Source: Nonomuraea angiospora
Lineage (GTDB): Bacteria > Actinomycetota > Actinomycetes > Streptosporangiales > Streptosporangiaceae
Direction: 5' to 3'
DNA length: 64,000 nucleotides
Assembly: GCF_014873145.1 (NCBI RefSeq)
Contig: NZ_JADBEK010000001.1
Location: forward strand, 7,626,001-7,690,000
Shown: one piece after another, positions 10,179-19,473 of the stretch
Numbering within the stretch: the first letter of the stretch is position 1
How the letters are laid out: each line of letters starts with the position of its first letter
Program-made: the position numbers and the translations under genes
The notes under the pieces: model-generated
What the model was told of the DNA's origin: nothing
Database searches by the model: none
The model's input: the letters and a program-made list of their open reading frames with translations, nothing else

Positions 10179-10850
10179 TCAGCCGAACAGGCTGGCCTGG
10201 CCCTCCCCCACGAGCGGGTCCCGGTGGTGCTTGAGGTGCCGCCATCGAGGCAGGTCGTCCAGGTAGGACCACGAGAGCCGATGGTGGGCCGTGGGACCGA
10301 GCCGGGCCAGGGCCTCCTGGTGCAGGGGTGAGGGGTAGCCGGCGTTGTCGGCGAAGCCGTACTCCTCGCAGCCGATCGTCCCCATGTACGCGTCGCGCCG
10401 GACCTTGGCCAGGACGGACGCCGCCGCGACCGAGATGCTGGCCGCGTCCCCCTTGACCTCCAGGCGTACCGGCCAGGGCGGGCCGATGTAGTCGTGCTTG
10501 CCGTCGAGGATCACCGCGTCCGGGCGCACCGGCAGCGCCTCCAGCGCCCGCCTGGCGGCCCGGCGCAGGGCCTCGGTCATGCCCAGCTCGTCGATCTCCG
10601 TGTGGGTGGCCTCGCCGAAGCCGATGCCGGCCGCCCACGTGGCCAGCTCCTCGGCGAGCGGGGCGCGTCTGGCCGCAGAGACCTGCTTGGAGTCCGTGAG
10701 GCCGGACGGCGGGTCGGACAGGTCGGTGACGACGGCGCAGACCGTGACCGGCCCCGCCCAGGCGCCGCGGCCCACCTCGTCGACGCCCGCGACCGTGCGG
10801 GTGCTCGGCTGGGAGAGCAGGAGGTGCTCGATGTCGTACGTCGGCGCCAT
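10179..10850 (-). CDS. rnhB: Ribonuclease HII
   Basis: 223 residues. The catalytic motif [14 protein letters not shown] places the D24-E25 pair, DSK lies near residue 53, and [21 protein letters not shown] near residue 132 carries the other conserved contacts. The enzyme cuts RNA in RNA-DNA hybrids and removes misincorporated ribonucleotides. A TAGCGT box 8 nt before the ATG suggests a leaderless mRNA. It is followed closely by an LLM oxidoreductase. Confidence 0.95.
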   Translation of the reverse strand: MAPTYDIEHLLLSQPSTRTVAGVDEVGRGAWAGPVTVCAVVTDLSDPPSGLTDSKQVSAARRAPLAEELATWAAGIGFGEATHTEIDELGMTEALRRAARRALEALPVRPDAVILDGKHDYIGPPWPVRLEVKGDAASISVAAASVLAKVRRDAYMGTIGCEEYGFADNAGYPSPLHQEALARLGPTAHHRLSWSYLDDLPRWRHLKHHRDPLVGEGQASLFG

Positions 10851-10896
10851 AACGGCAGACGCTATCGCCTCCCGAGCCGTTCACTGGGCCGCCCCG

Positions 10897-11859
10897 TCAT
10901 TCTTCCAGCGGATCGCCGGGCGGGCGGCGGTCCGCCGGGCCTACCGGATCCAGGTCGGCGGCGAGGAAGCGGGCGGCCACGTGGATCGCGCGCAGCGTCA
11001 CCGACACCGACGGCCGGTTGACGCTGGAGTTGCGGGCGACCGCGTGCACGTCGCGCCCCACCGGGTTTCCCGGGAACTGGCGCACCGCCAGCCCCCGCAC
11101 CCCCGCCGCCAGCGCGAGCGCGGGCACGGCGGCGATGCCGATCCCCTTCGCCACCAGCGACAGGATCGTTCCCAGCCCCTCGAACTCCCACGGCGTGGGC
11201 CGGGTGCCGCCCACGTCCACCAGGAGCCGGTCCACCGCCAGCCGGGACGGCTCCCCGTCGGGCGTCGCCATCCACGGCTCGTCCCGCAGCTCCCGCAGGT
11301 CCACCGGCACGTCGGGGTCGGCCAGACGGTGCTTGCGCGGCACCACCAGCACCAGGGGGTCGCGCAGCAGCGGGAACACCCGCAGGCTCTCGTTGTCGCG
11401 CACCCGCCCGTACCAGTCGTCCACGAGCGCGATGTCCACCTCCCCCGACTGCACCTCGCGCATGCCCCGGCCCGACCTGCTCTGCCCCAGCCGGAGCGTC
11501 AGCCCGGTGTGGCGGCGCAGCGAGCGGGCGAGCGCGGGGGCGAAGGCGACCGCGGCCGTCGGGAAGGCGGTGACCACGACCCGCCCCGCGGGTGTCCCCG
11601 CCTGGGCGGACAGGTCCGACTCCGCCTCCTCGACCATGGCCAGGATGCGCTCCGCGTGCGCCACCAGCCGCCGCCCCGCGTCGGTCAGCTCGGCGCTGCG
11701 CGCGGTCCTGTCGATGAGGGCCGTGCCGGTCTCGCGTTCGAGCGCGACGAGTTGCTGCGACACGGCCGAAGGACTGTACCCCAGTGAAGCCGCAGTCGCA
11801 GCGATACTTCCGCGACGAGCGAACTCGCAGATCAGCACCAAACGCCGCAATTCAAGCAT
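10897..11859 (-). CDS. LysR-family regulator divergent from an aminotransferase
   Basis: 320 residues. The N-terminal winged helix (about residues 1-60, with GSIAATAASLGYSPSAVSQQ) precedes the effector-binding domain. The C-terminus is proline/aspartate rich and longer than usual. It is divergent from the aminotransferase at 11939 with 79 bp between the starts, the standard layout for a LysR activator and its target. Confidence 0.92.
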   Translation of the reverse strand: MLELRRLVLICEFARRGSIAATAASLGYSPSAVSQQLVALERETGTALIDRTARSAELTDAGRRLVAHAERILAMVEEAESDLSAQAGTPAGRVVVTAFPTAAVAFAPALARSLRRHTGLTLRLGQSRSGRGMREVQSGEVDIALVDDWYGRVRDNESLRVFPLLRDPLVLVVPRKHRLADPDVPVDLRELRDEPWMATPDGEPSRLAVDRLLVDVGGTRPTPWEFEGLGTILSLVAKGIGIAAVPALALAAGVRGLAVRQFPGNPVGRDVHAVARNSSVNRPSVSVTLRAIHVAARFLAADLDPVGPADRRPPGDPLEE

Positions 11860-11938
11860 CAGTCTTCCTTATGCCTACCCACGAAAAGCCTCGCTTGTAC
11901 CGATGCCTTCATCCAACCACCCTGGGAACGTGACAAAC

Positions 11939-13225
11939 ATGACGGTGACGTTGTCCGCCACATTGGCGGCAAACGAGGACATCGACCGAAGACGGCGCGC
12001 CGGGGAACGAGTGCTCCACCTGGCCTTCGGCGAGGCGGGGCTGCCCGTCCACCCGGCGCTGCGCGACAGGCTGGCCGGCGCGGCCGAACGCAACGGCTAC
12101 GGGCCGGTCGCGGGGGCGTCCGGGCTCAGGTCGGCGGCGGCGGGCTACTGGACGCGACGCGGGCTCCCCACCGACCCCGAGCTCGTCGTCTGCGGACCGG
12201 GCAGCAAGTCCCTGCTGTACGGCCTGCTCCTGGCGATCGGCGGCGACATCGTCCTGCCCATGCCCAGCTGGGTCAGCTACGCGGCCCAGGCGGAGCTGGT
12301 CGGCTCCCGCCCCATCCTGGTGCCCGCACCGCCAGGAGGGGGCGGAGTGCCCGACCCCGACCTCGTGGCCGGCGCGGTGCGCCGGGCCAGGGCCCAGGGC
12401 AGGACGGTCAACTCGCTGCTGGTGACGCTGCCCGACAACCCGACGGGCCGCCTGGCCGGTCCGGAGACCATCGCCCGCCTGGTGGAGATCGCCCGCGAGC
12501 TCGATCTGATGATCATCTCGGACGAGATCTACCGCGACGTCGTGCACGACCCGGCCCTGCCGTTCACCTCCCCCGCCGACCTCGCCCCCGAGCGCACGAT
12601 CATCACCACCGGGCTGAGCAAGAGCCTGGCGCTGGGCGGCTGGCGGATCGGCGTGGCCAGGCTGCCCGCGGGCAGCCACGCGCTGCACAGGAGCCTGCTC
12701 GCGGTGGCCAGCGAGATCTGGTCGGCGCCCGCGGCCCCGGTGCAGGAGGCGGCGGCGTACGCCTTCGACGAGCCGCAGGAACTGCTGGCCCGCATCGAGC
12801 TCGGCCGGCGGCTGCACGGCACGGTCGCCAGGGCCGTGCACGAGAGGTTCATCGAGATCGGGGCCGACGTGCCCGCCCCGCAGGGCGGCTTCTACCTCTA
12901 TCCCGATCTGAGCCACCTCGGGCTCGGCGGCTCCGCCGAGATCACCAAGATCCTGCTGGAGGAACACGGCATCGGCGTCCTGCCTGGACACGCCTTCGGC
13001 GACGACCCGGCGGCGGCCAGGGTGCGGGTCGCGGTGAGCCTCCTCTACGGCGAGACCTCCGAAGAGCGACTGACCGCCCTGAACAGCCCGAACCCCCTCC
13101 AACTCCCCTGGATCGCCGACAATCTGGACTATCTTTCGACGGGTCTGAACGAGCTGGCCTCGGTGCGGCACGGAGCGGTGCGTGAACAGCGTCCCGCCTT
13201 CGTCCCGACACCATGTCACAGTTAG
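11939..13225 (+). CDS. PLP-dependent class I/II aminotransferase
   Basis: About 428 residues, fold type I. The PLP lysine is K228 in TTGLSKSLALGGWRIG; LPDNPTGRL near residue 165 and DEIYRDV near residue 195 are the other cofactor-contact segments. It should convert an amino acid and a 2-oxo acid; the family covers aspartate/aromatic transaminases and the specificity is open. I start at the ATG at 11939, which begins MTVTLSATLA; an in-frame ATG lies at 11903 and a long open frame upstream is antisense to the LysR gene. The C-terminus extends about 45 residues beyond the usual end and is low in conservation. Control by the divergent LysR gene is likely. Confidence 0.88.
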   Translation: MTVTLSATLAANEDIDRRRRAGERVLHLAFGEAGLPVHPALRDRLAGAAERNGYGPVAGASGLRSAAAGYWTRRGLPTDPELVVCGPGSKSLLYGLLLAIGGDIVLPMPSWVSYAAQAELVGSRPILVPAPPGGGGVPDPDLVAGAVRRARAQGRTVNSLLVTLPDNPTGRLAGPETIARLVEIARELDLMIISDEIYRDVVHDPALPFTSPADLAPERTIITTGLSKSLALGGWRIGVARLPAGSHALHRSLLAVASEIWSAPAAPVQEAAAYAFDEPQELLARIELGRRLHGTVARAVHERFIEIGADVPAPQGGFYLYPDLSHLGLGGSAEITKILLEEHGIGVLPGHAFGDDPAAARVRVAVSLLYGETSEERLTALNSPNPLQLPWIADNLDYLSTGLNELASVRHGAVREQRPAFVPTPCHS

Positions 13226-13366
13226 GCGAATCTTTCCCCAAGAGCGGGTTTACCATCCCTCAAAAGGGGCCGCTGACCTGCAGGAACACCCCCTCTGCAG
13301 AAAGCTGCAAAAGATCTTCCTTACTGCATGGTTACGTGCGCCCCCGCTTCCCCTCATCATGTGCTC

Positions 13367-14011
13367 ATGCCCGCTCTTGTCACCTTGTCCGGGCGCTCTG
13401 TGCGCCTGGAACCTCTCAGCCTCGCGGCGATCGACGACCTCGTCGCCGCGGCGAGTGAAGACCGTTGCACTTACGCCTTCACTCGCGTCCCGGAAACCCG
13501 GGACGAGATGGTCTCCTATGTGGAGGCCGCCATGGCTGAGCAGGCGGAGGGCCGCTCCATGCCCTTCGCCATCCGGTGGCTGAACACCGACCGCGTGGTC
13601 GGTGCCACCCGTCTCATGCACCTGGAGTACTGGCAGGGCCCCATGCCCTGGCCTCCGGGTACACGTGGCGCGGTGGGCGAGATCCCGTCCGTGGCGGACA
13701 TCGGTTACACCTGGCTGGCAGCCAGTGCCCAGGGCACAGGTGTCAACCGTGAGAGCAAGTTCCTGATGCTCTCGCTCGCCTTCGAGACATGGAACGTCCA
13801 CCGCATCACCCTCAAGGCAGATGTACGTAACACCAAGTCCCGGGCCGCCATCGAGGCCCTCGGCGCACACTTCGACGGGGTGCGGCGAGCGGATAGCCGA
13901 GGCGCCGACAACACGGTCCGAGATACCGCGTTCTACTCGATCCTGAGCTCCGAATGGCCGCTCGTACGCGAGCGGCTCGCCCTGCGGCTCGGACTGGTCG
14001 AGGCGGCCTGA
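13367..14011 (+). CDS. GNAT-family N-acetyltransferase
   Basis: About 214 residues of the RimJ/RimL-like GNAT type: SVRLEPLSLAAIDDLVAAASED at the N-terminus, YTWLAASAQGTGVNRESKFLML for acetyl-CoA binding and RITLKADVRNTKSRAAIEALGA near the C-terminus. It is likely to acetylate a small molecule or a protein amino group. The ATG at 13367 matches where family members begin; an upstream ATG at 13328 adds 13 residues. A strong terminator follows, so it is a single-gene unit. Confidence 0.88.
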   Translation: MPALVTLSGRSVRLEPLSLAAIDDLVAAASEDRCTYAFTRVPETRDEMVSYVEAAMAEQAEGRSMPFAIRWLNTDRVVGATRLMHLEYWQGPMPWPPGTRGAVGEIPSVADIGYTWLAASAQGTGVNRESKFLMLSLAFETWNVHRITLKADVRNTKSRAAIEALGAHFDGVRRADSRGADNTVRDTAFYSILSSEWPLVRERLALRLGLVEAA

Positions 14012-14024
14012 GAACCTGTCCACC

Positions 14025-14066
14025 ACGGCCCCGCCCCAAGAAAGTTCGGGCGGGGCCGTATTTTTT
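14025..14066 (+). terminator. Rho-independent terminator after the GNAT gene
   Basis: Perfect 12-bp stem ACGGCCCCGCCC / GGGCGGGGCCGT (14025-14036 and 14048-14059) followed by A and six T residues, 14 bp beyond the stop codon. Confidence 0.93.
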
Positions 14067-14152
14067 CCCGCCTACGAGTGCTCTACATGACACGCCCCCG
14101 CGGTGTGAGTCATGCCTAGCCGACCATCAGCATCCAGGGGCGTGCTCAACAC

Positions 14153-14185
14153 CGGATCAAAGACGGATCAACGGCACATTTAACG
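14153..14185 (+). promoter_or_regulatory. Candidate SARP box upstream of the AfsR-like gene
   Basis: CGGATCAA occurs at 14153-14160 and again at 14164-14171, an exact direct repeat with an 11-bp period, followed 7 nt later by TTTAAC (14179-14184), a weak -10. SARP proteins are known to bind short direct repeats with 11- or 22-bp spacing just upstream of -10 elements, and the next gene encodes a SARP. Autoregulation is inferred. Confidence 0.5.
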
Positions 14186-14267
14186 ATCAGTCCGGAGTCT
14201 AGGTGACAAAGGACGTTGGATCTATCATTTGGTAACAAAACGATCCATTGGCTGGGAGACATTCGGC

Positions 14268-17267
14268 ATGGCTGGTCAGAGCGTCGAGGGCGGGCTGAGG
14301 TTCGCCGTGCTCGGTCCTGTCCGCGCCTGGCGTGAGGGCCAGGAGCTCGATCTGGGCACCCCGCTGCAGCGTTCCATCCTGGGCATGCTCCTGCTGCGCG
14401 AGGGCCATGCGGTCACCCCCAACGAGATGATCGACGCGGTCTGGGGCGAGGACGCGCCCCCGAGGGCCCTGGGCGCCCTGCGCACCTACGTCTCCCGGCT
14501 GCGTACGGTGCTGGAGCCGGACCGGCCCGCCCGTTCCCGCCCGGAGCTGCTGACCTCCATCGGGAGGGGCTACGCGCTGCGGCTGCCCGACGGCTCGCTC
14601 GACCTGGTCCGCTTCGAACGCGGCGTCCAGGACTCCGAGAGCGCCCGCAAGGGCGGACGGCTGCGCGAGGCCGCCGAGGGGCTGCGCGAGGCGCTGTCAC
14701 TCTTCGAGGGCGAGCCGCTGGCCGGGACCGTCGGCCCCTACTCCGAGCACCAGCGCGACCGGCTGGTCGAGCGCCGCATCAGCGTCGTCGAGACGCTCAT
14801 GGACGTGGACCTGGAGCTGGGCAACCACGCGAAGGTCGTCTCCGAGCTGATCGCGCTGACCGCCGACCACCCGCTGCGAGAGAAGCTGCGCGCCCAGCTC
14901 ATGCTGGCCTACTACCGGTGCGGGCGGCAGGGCGACGCCCTCAACGTGTTCACCGAGACGCGCGAGGCCCTCATCGAGGAGCTCGGCATCGAGCCGGGCC
15001 CCGAGCTGGCCGCGCTGCACCAGCGCATCCTGGCCGCCGACCCCACGCTGGCCGCCGCCGAGGTGCCCGCCGAGGAGCCGGTGGAGGAGCCGGAGCAGCG
15101 GCAGGCCCCGCAGTTGCCGCGCCCCGCGCAGCTCCCCGCCGCCGTCAACGACTTCACCGGCCGCAAGGAGATCGCCGTACGGCTCCGCACGCTGCTGTCG
15201 GCCCAGTCGTCGGCGCAGTCGTCGGCCGAGGGCGTGCCCGTGGTGGCGGTCTCCGGCATCGGCGGCGTGGGCAAGACCGCGCTGGCCGTGCACGTCGCGC
15301 ACCTGGCCGAGGACCTGTTCCCCGACGGCCAGCTCTATGCCGACCTGCGCGGCTACACCGACGAGGCGACCGTGCCCGAGTCGGCGCTCGGCGGGTTCCT
15401 GCGAGCGCTCGGCATCCCGCCGGACATCGTCCCGGACGGGCTGCCGGAACGCGCCGCGCTCTACCGGTCGATCCTCGCCGACCGCCGCATCCTCGTGCTG
15501 CTCGACAACGCCCGCGACGCCGAGCAGGTCAGCCAGCTGCTGCCGGGCTCGCCCGGGTGCGCGGCCATCGTGACCAGCCGCGGCAAGCTGGCCGACCTGC
15601 CCTCCGCGCGGCTCATCGACCTCGACGTGATGGAGCCGGGCGAGGCGCTGTCGCTGTTCGCGTCGGTGGCCGGGGCCGAGCGCGTGTCGGCCGAACACGG
15701 CGCCGCCATGGACGTGGTGGCCGCCTGCGGGTTCCTGCCGCTGGCGGTGCGCATCGTGGCCGCCAGGCTCGCCGCGCGGCCCTCCTGGACGGTCGCCTCG
15801 CTGGTGCCCAGGCTGGCCGACGAGCAGCGCCGCCTCGACGAGCTGCGCGTGGGCAACCTGGCCGTCGAGGCCACGTTCGCGCTCGGGTACGGCCAGCTCG
15901 CACCGGCCCAAGCGCGGGCCTTCCGCCTGCTCTCGCTGTCCAAGGGGCCCGACATCTCCACGGGGGCGGCGGCCGCCGTGCTGGCGGTGAGCCAGTTCGA
16001 GGCGGAGTCCGTACTGGAGTCCCTTGTGGACGCGAGCCTGCTCGAGGCGCCCGCGCCCGGCCGCTACCGCTTCCACGACCTGCTCAAGCTGTTCGCCAGG
16101 CGCCAGCTCGACAAGGCCGAGCCGCCCGAGGCCAAGGCGCGGGCGCTGCACCGGCTGCTCGGCTTCTACCTGGCCTCGGCCCAGTCCGCGCACAGCCTGG
16201 CCTACGAGGGCAGCATGATCCCGGCCAACATCGTGACGATCAGCGAGGGACTGTCGTTCACCAGCGTGGACGAGGCCGTGGCCTGGCTGATCGCCGAGGG
16301 CGACTCGCTGTTCGCGGCCATCAACCAGGCCGCCGCGTCGGCCGTCGCCGGCGAGCAGCTGCTGCCCGCCGGCGACCTGCTGGTGGCGATGGAGCCGCTG
16401 CTGGAGGCGGGCACGCACACGCGCGAGTTCGCCCAGGGCACGCGTGCCGTGCTGAGCGCCGCGCAGCGGATCGGCGACCAGGGCAGCGAGCTGCGCAGCC
16501 GGTACGTGCTCGGCCGGGTGCTGTTCGCCGACAACCAGCTCAAGGCGGCCGAGGCGCACTTCAGGGTCGTCCACGAGCTGTCCACGGCCCGCGACGAGAA
16601 GATCGTCACCGGCGAGGTGCTCAACGCCCTGGCCGTCGTCGTCGGCAGGCAGCGCCGCCACATCGAGGCGCTGGAGCTGTTCGAGGCGGCCATGCGGTTC
16701 TACCGGGCGAACGACGTGCCGGCCGGCGAGGCGCTGGTGCTCAGCTACTCGGCCCGCGACCACCTGGGGCTCGGCCGCCCCGCGGACGCGATCGCGGCGG
16801 CGGAGAAGGGCCTGGCCCTGTTCACCGAGATCGGCAGCGGCGCCGGGACCGCCCGCGCCCGCTACCACCTCGGCATCGTGCTGTCCCGGGTCGGCCGGCT
16901 CACCGAGGCCGTCCACCACCACGCCGAGTGCCTGGCCTTCTTCCGGGCCAGCAAGCAGCGCGTCTGGGAGCAGCGGGTCTGCTCCAGGCTGGCCGAGACG
17001 TTCATCGCCGCCGGACGCCACCCCGAGGCCGTGCGCCACGCGGAGCAGGCGCTGGTGGTCTCCCGCGAGATCGGCCACCCGTACGGCGAGGCGCTGTCGC
17101 TCACGGTGCTCGGCAAGGCGCTGCACGGTCTGGGCAGCACGACCAGGAGCCTGGAATGCCTACGGCAGGCGTTCGAGATCTTCTCCCGGCTCGGCGCCCC
17201 CGAGGCCGGCGACCTCAAGGCCCTGATCGAGGCCGTCCCCGCCGAAGGGGCCGTCGTCGAGTCCTGA
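14268..17267 (+). CDS. AfsR-type SARP regulator with NB-ARC ATPase and TPR repeats
   Basis: About 999 residues. Order of domains: OmpR-like winged helix (about 8-95), BTAD helical domain (about 100-255), a short Glu/Pro linker, an NB-ARC STAND ATPase starting with the Walker A GIGGVGKTA near residue 330 and LVLLDNARD as Walker B, then TPR-like helices to the C-terminus. This is the architecture of AfsR, a global activator of secondary metabolism that is tuned by nucleotide binding and, in AfsR, Ser/Thr phosphorylation. The ATG at 14268 has GGGAG 9 nt upstream. No biosynthetic cluster is adjacent, so it is probably pleiotropic rather than pathway specific. Confidence 0.93.
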   Translation: MAGQSVEGGLRFAVLGPVRAWREGQELDLGTPLQRSILGMLLLREGHAVTPNEMIDAVWGEDAPPRALGALRTYVSRLRTVLEPDRPARSRPELLTSIGRGYALRLPDGSLDLVRFERGVQDSESARKGGRLREAAEGLREALSLFEGEPLAGTVGPYSEHQRDRLVERRISVVETLMDVDLELGNHAKVVSELIALTADHPLREKLRAQLMLAYYRCGRQGDALNVFTETREALIEELGIEPGPELAALHQRILAADPTLAAAEVPAEEPVEEPEQRQAPQLPRPAQLPAAVNDFTGRKEIAVRLRTLLSAQSSAQSSAEGVPVVAVSGIGGVGKTALAVHVAHLAEDLFPDGQLYADLRGYTDEATVPESALGGFLRALGIPPDIVPDGLPERAALYRSILADRRILVLLDNARDAEQVSQLLPGSPGCAAIVTSRGKLADLPSARLIDLDVMEPGEALSLFASVAGAERVSAEHGAAMDVVAACGFLPLAVRIVAARLAARPSWTVASLVPRLADEQRRLDELRVGNLAVEATFALGYGQLAPAQARAFRLLSLSKGPDISTGAAAAVLAVSQFEAESVLESLVDASLLEAPAPGRYRFHDLLKLFARRQLDKAEPPEAKARALHRLLGFYLASAQSAHSLAYEGSMIPANIVTISEGLSFTSVDEAVAWLIAEGDSLFAAINQAAASAVAGEQLLPAGDLLVAMEPLLEAGTHTREFAQGTRAVLSAAQRIGDQGSELRSRYVLGRVLFADNQLKAAEAHFRVVHELSTARDEKIVTGEVLNALAVVVGRQRRHIEALELFEAAMRFYRANDVPAGEALVLSYSARDHLGLGRPADAIAAAEKGLALFTEIGSGAGTARARYHLGIVLSRVGRLTEAVHHHAECLAFFRASKQRVWEQRVCSRLAETFIAAGRHPEAVRHAEQALVVSREIGHPYGEALSLTVLGKALHGLGSTTRSLECLRQAFEIFSRLGAPEAGDLKALIEAVPAEGAVVES

Positions 17268-17589
17268 GTACAGCTCATCGTCCAGACGTGTCATCCACAC
17301 ATGGTTGAACAAGGCTGTCCTTCCGATGAGAAACCTGCCACATGGACTGCGCGCATGGTCTTAGGTTTCTTGTCGACCAGGCCGTCACGAACATGTCGTG
17401 ATGCAGCCCGGCCGGTCATCTCGCCACCACGCGTCGCTAGGGGGCCCGGTTATCCGGATGCTCCGCGTAGTGGCTAGCCGCCTCACCTTTAGACGACCGG
17501 CCGGACCTGACACGGCCCTCGAACCCCCCGGGGTCCGCGTCTTGGCCATGAGCCTCCACCCGGGCGCTCAACGTCCAATTAACGGGCGA
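17268..17589. other. Intergenic stretch without a gene
   Basis: 322 bp between convergent genes. I see no convincing open frame or RNA. AAACCT near 17330 and AGGTTT near 17364 can pair across a 28-nt loop, and the GC content is lower than in the flanks; no T tract follows, so I do not call a terminator. Confidence 0.5.
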
Positions 17590-18981
17590 TTAAAGCAGGA
17601 AGTAACCCTCCGCGATCAGCGGCCTGACCGCGTCGGAGTCAGGGATCTCACCGTCGCCGACCAGCTCGGCGATCACGTTGAGCAGGGGGCCGAGCGCCAG
17701 CTCGCCGTCGCAGACCCCGGCCAGCGCGGCCTCCACCGTGCCGACCTCCCTGCTGCGGCGCAGGCCCTGCGTCTGGCGCAGCACGATGCGGATGGGGTCC
17801 TCCGCGCCCGGCAGGCCGATGCGCTCGTCGAGCAGGCCGTCCGCGGTGCGCAGGAGCGCCGTGTCCAGCTCCTTGGCGCGGTGCGCGGCGGCGATGGCGT
17901 CGAGCACGGAGTCCACGTAGTCGCCGACCGGGAGCGAGACCGCGTGGTCCAGGTGCTCGACGCGGACGACCGGGTCGAGCGTGCCGGAGTTGCGCATCGT
18001 GATCCAGCCGAACCCGATGCCCTCGACCTTCCGCTCGTCGAACCAGGCCAGCCAGCGGTCGTAGTGCTCGGCGTACGCCTTCGTGCCCTGCTCGGCGGCG
18101 TCCCTGAGCCAGAGCTCGACGTACTCGGCCGGGTCCTGCACGTCGCGCTGGACCACCCAGGCGTCGCAGCCCGTCTCGCGCAGCCAGCCGCCCACGCGGT
18201 CGTGCCAGTCCTCGCCCTCGACGTGCAGCCAGTTGGCCAGGAAGTGGGCCTGGCCGCCGGGGCTGAGGTGGCCGGGCGTGCGGCGTACGAGGTCGCGGCA
18301 GAAGCCGTCGCCGCCGGCCTCGCGGTAGGTCAGGCCGCCCCCGGGGCCGATGACGAACGGGGGGTTGCTCACGATCAGGTCGAACAGCTCGTCCTCGACC
18401 GGCTCGAACATCGACCCCGTACGTGCCTCCACGCCGGAGATGCCGGACAGCTCCCAGCTCAGCCTGGCCAGCTCGACGGCCCGCGGGTTCACGTCGGTGG
18501 CCACGATGTGCTCGGCCCGCCCGGCCAGGTGCAGCACCTGCACGCCGCAGCCGGTGCCGAGGTCGAGCGCGCGCCCCACCGGGCGGCGGGTGGCGAGCTG
18601 GGCCAGGTTGGCCGAGGCGCCGCCGGCCCCGACCACGTGATCGGGACGCAGCGCCGGGTCGCCGGGGCGCACCTTGCGGTCGGAGACGAGGTAGCCGCCG
18701 GTCTCCCAGGGCTGCAGGTGCACGGTCGCGCTCACCTGGTCGCCGTCGGCCCTGACCAGCCCGGAGTCGAGGACCTCCGGGGCCAGGGACGCGGCCGGGA
18801 CGGGAACGCCGAGCCACCACAGCCGGATCGAGGCCGCCAGCGGATCCAGGTCGGCGGTGGCGCGCAGGGCCGGCACCAGCTCCTCCCTGGCCAGGGCCGA
18901 GGCTGCCATGCTGCCCAGCCGCTCGCGTACGCCGTCGATCGTGTAGTCGGTCTCCAGGAGGTGATGGCGCAGTCGTTCCAC
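17590..18981 (-). CDS. Class I SAM methyltransferase with NPPF motif
   Basis: 463 residues, GTG start. A helical N-terminal domain (about 1-130) precedes a methyltransferase-small domain with GRALDLGTGCGVQVLHLA as motif I and SNPPFVIGPGGG near residue 204 as the (D/N/S)PP(Y/F) catalytic motif. This motif is shared by enzymes that methylate planar amino groups of adenine, guanine or glutamine. The last 120 residues form a separate, uncharacterised domain. It resembles the large actinobacterial family often labelled N5-glutamine or DNA methyltransferase; an rRNA, release-factor or DNA target cannot be told apart here. Confidence 0.85.
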   Translation of the reverse strand: MERLRHHLLETDYTIDGVRERLGSMAASALAREELVPALRATADLDPLAASIRLWWLGVPVPAASLAPEVLDSGLVRADGDQVSATVHLQPWETGGYLVSDRKVRPGDPALRPDHVVGAGGASANLAQLATRRPVGRALDLGTGCGVQVLHLAGRAEHIVATDVNPRAVELARLSWELSGISGVEARTGSMFEPVEDELFDLIVSNPPFVIGPGGGLTYREAGGDGFCRDLVRRTPGHLSPGGQAHFLANWLHVEGEDWHDRVGGWLRETGCDAWVVQRDVQDPAEYVELWLRDAAEQGTKAYAEHYDRWLAWFDERKVEGIGFGWITMRNSGTLDPVVRVEHLDHAVSLPVGDYVDSVLDAIAAAHRAKELDTALLRTADGLLDERIGLPGAEDPIRIVLRQTQGLRRSREVGTVEAALAGVCDGELALGPLLNVIAELVGDGEIPDSDAVRPLIAEGYFLL

Positions 18982-19133
18982 GAGCCCATCTTTTCACCAC
19001 GCACTCTCCCTCATGAGCTCGTCGCTCCGTGTGCTCATACTGTTACTTAGACACCCAAGCGTTCTGCAAGCGGCGGACAAGTGGTGAGCGATATCTCTAG
19101 GGAAGTCGGCGCATTATCCCGAGGAGCGGACCC

Positions 19134-19436
19134 ATGCTGATCCCTTGCTTGGCCTGCGAGTCCCGGTTCGGACCCGACGAATACTTCCGCGCCTGTTCCG
19201 ACTACAACCGCGGCATGGACCTGGTGTCCTGGACGTGCCCGCGCTGCGGCAACCGCGACGACCTGCGCGTGCTGCCGGGCGAGCTGGGGTTCGGCTATCC
19301 GCATCGGGGCAGGTTCGACGTGCACGACCGGGTCCGCGTGCCCGGCCTGCGCAGGCACCGCGGCGACCTGCGGCTGGACATCTCGCTCGACCGGGCGAGC
19401 TGGCGCGTCCACACGCGCCTCCGCCAGCCCGCCTGA
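19134..19436 (+). CDS. Small zinc-ribbon-like protein of unknown function
   Basis: 100 residues. Two CxxC knuckles, CLAC (residues 5-8) and CPRC (35-38), are spaced as in a zinc ribbon; the rest is basic and rich in arginine toward the C-terminus, as in nucleic-acid-binding proteins. GAGGAG lies 7 nt before the ATG, and the gene stands alone between two minus-strand genes. I do not recognise the family. A role in binding RNA, DNA or a ribosomal partner is only a guess. Confidence 0.65.
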   Translation: MLIPCLACESRFGPDEYFRACSDYNRGMDLVSWTCPRCGNRDDLRVLPGELGFGYPHRGRFDVHDRVRVPGLRRHRGDLRLDISLDRASWRVHTRLRQPA

Positions 19437-19473
19437 GGGCCCGGACGACTCGGGCGGTCGGGGGCGAGGCGGA

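Noticed and set aside
14697..17126. 809-codon minus-strand open frame over the AfsR-like gene
   Set aside because: Its translation is repetitive Gly/Gln/His/Arg without domains; the plus strand encodes a complete regulator.
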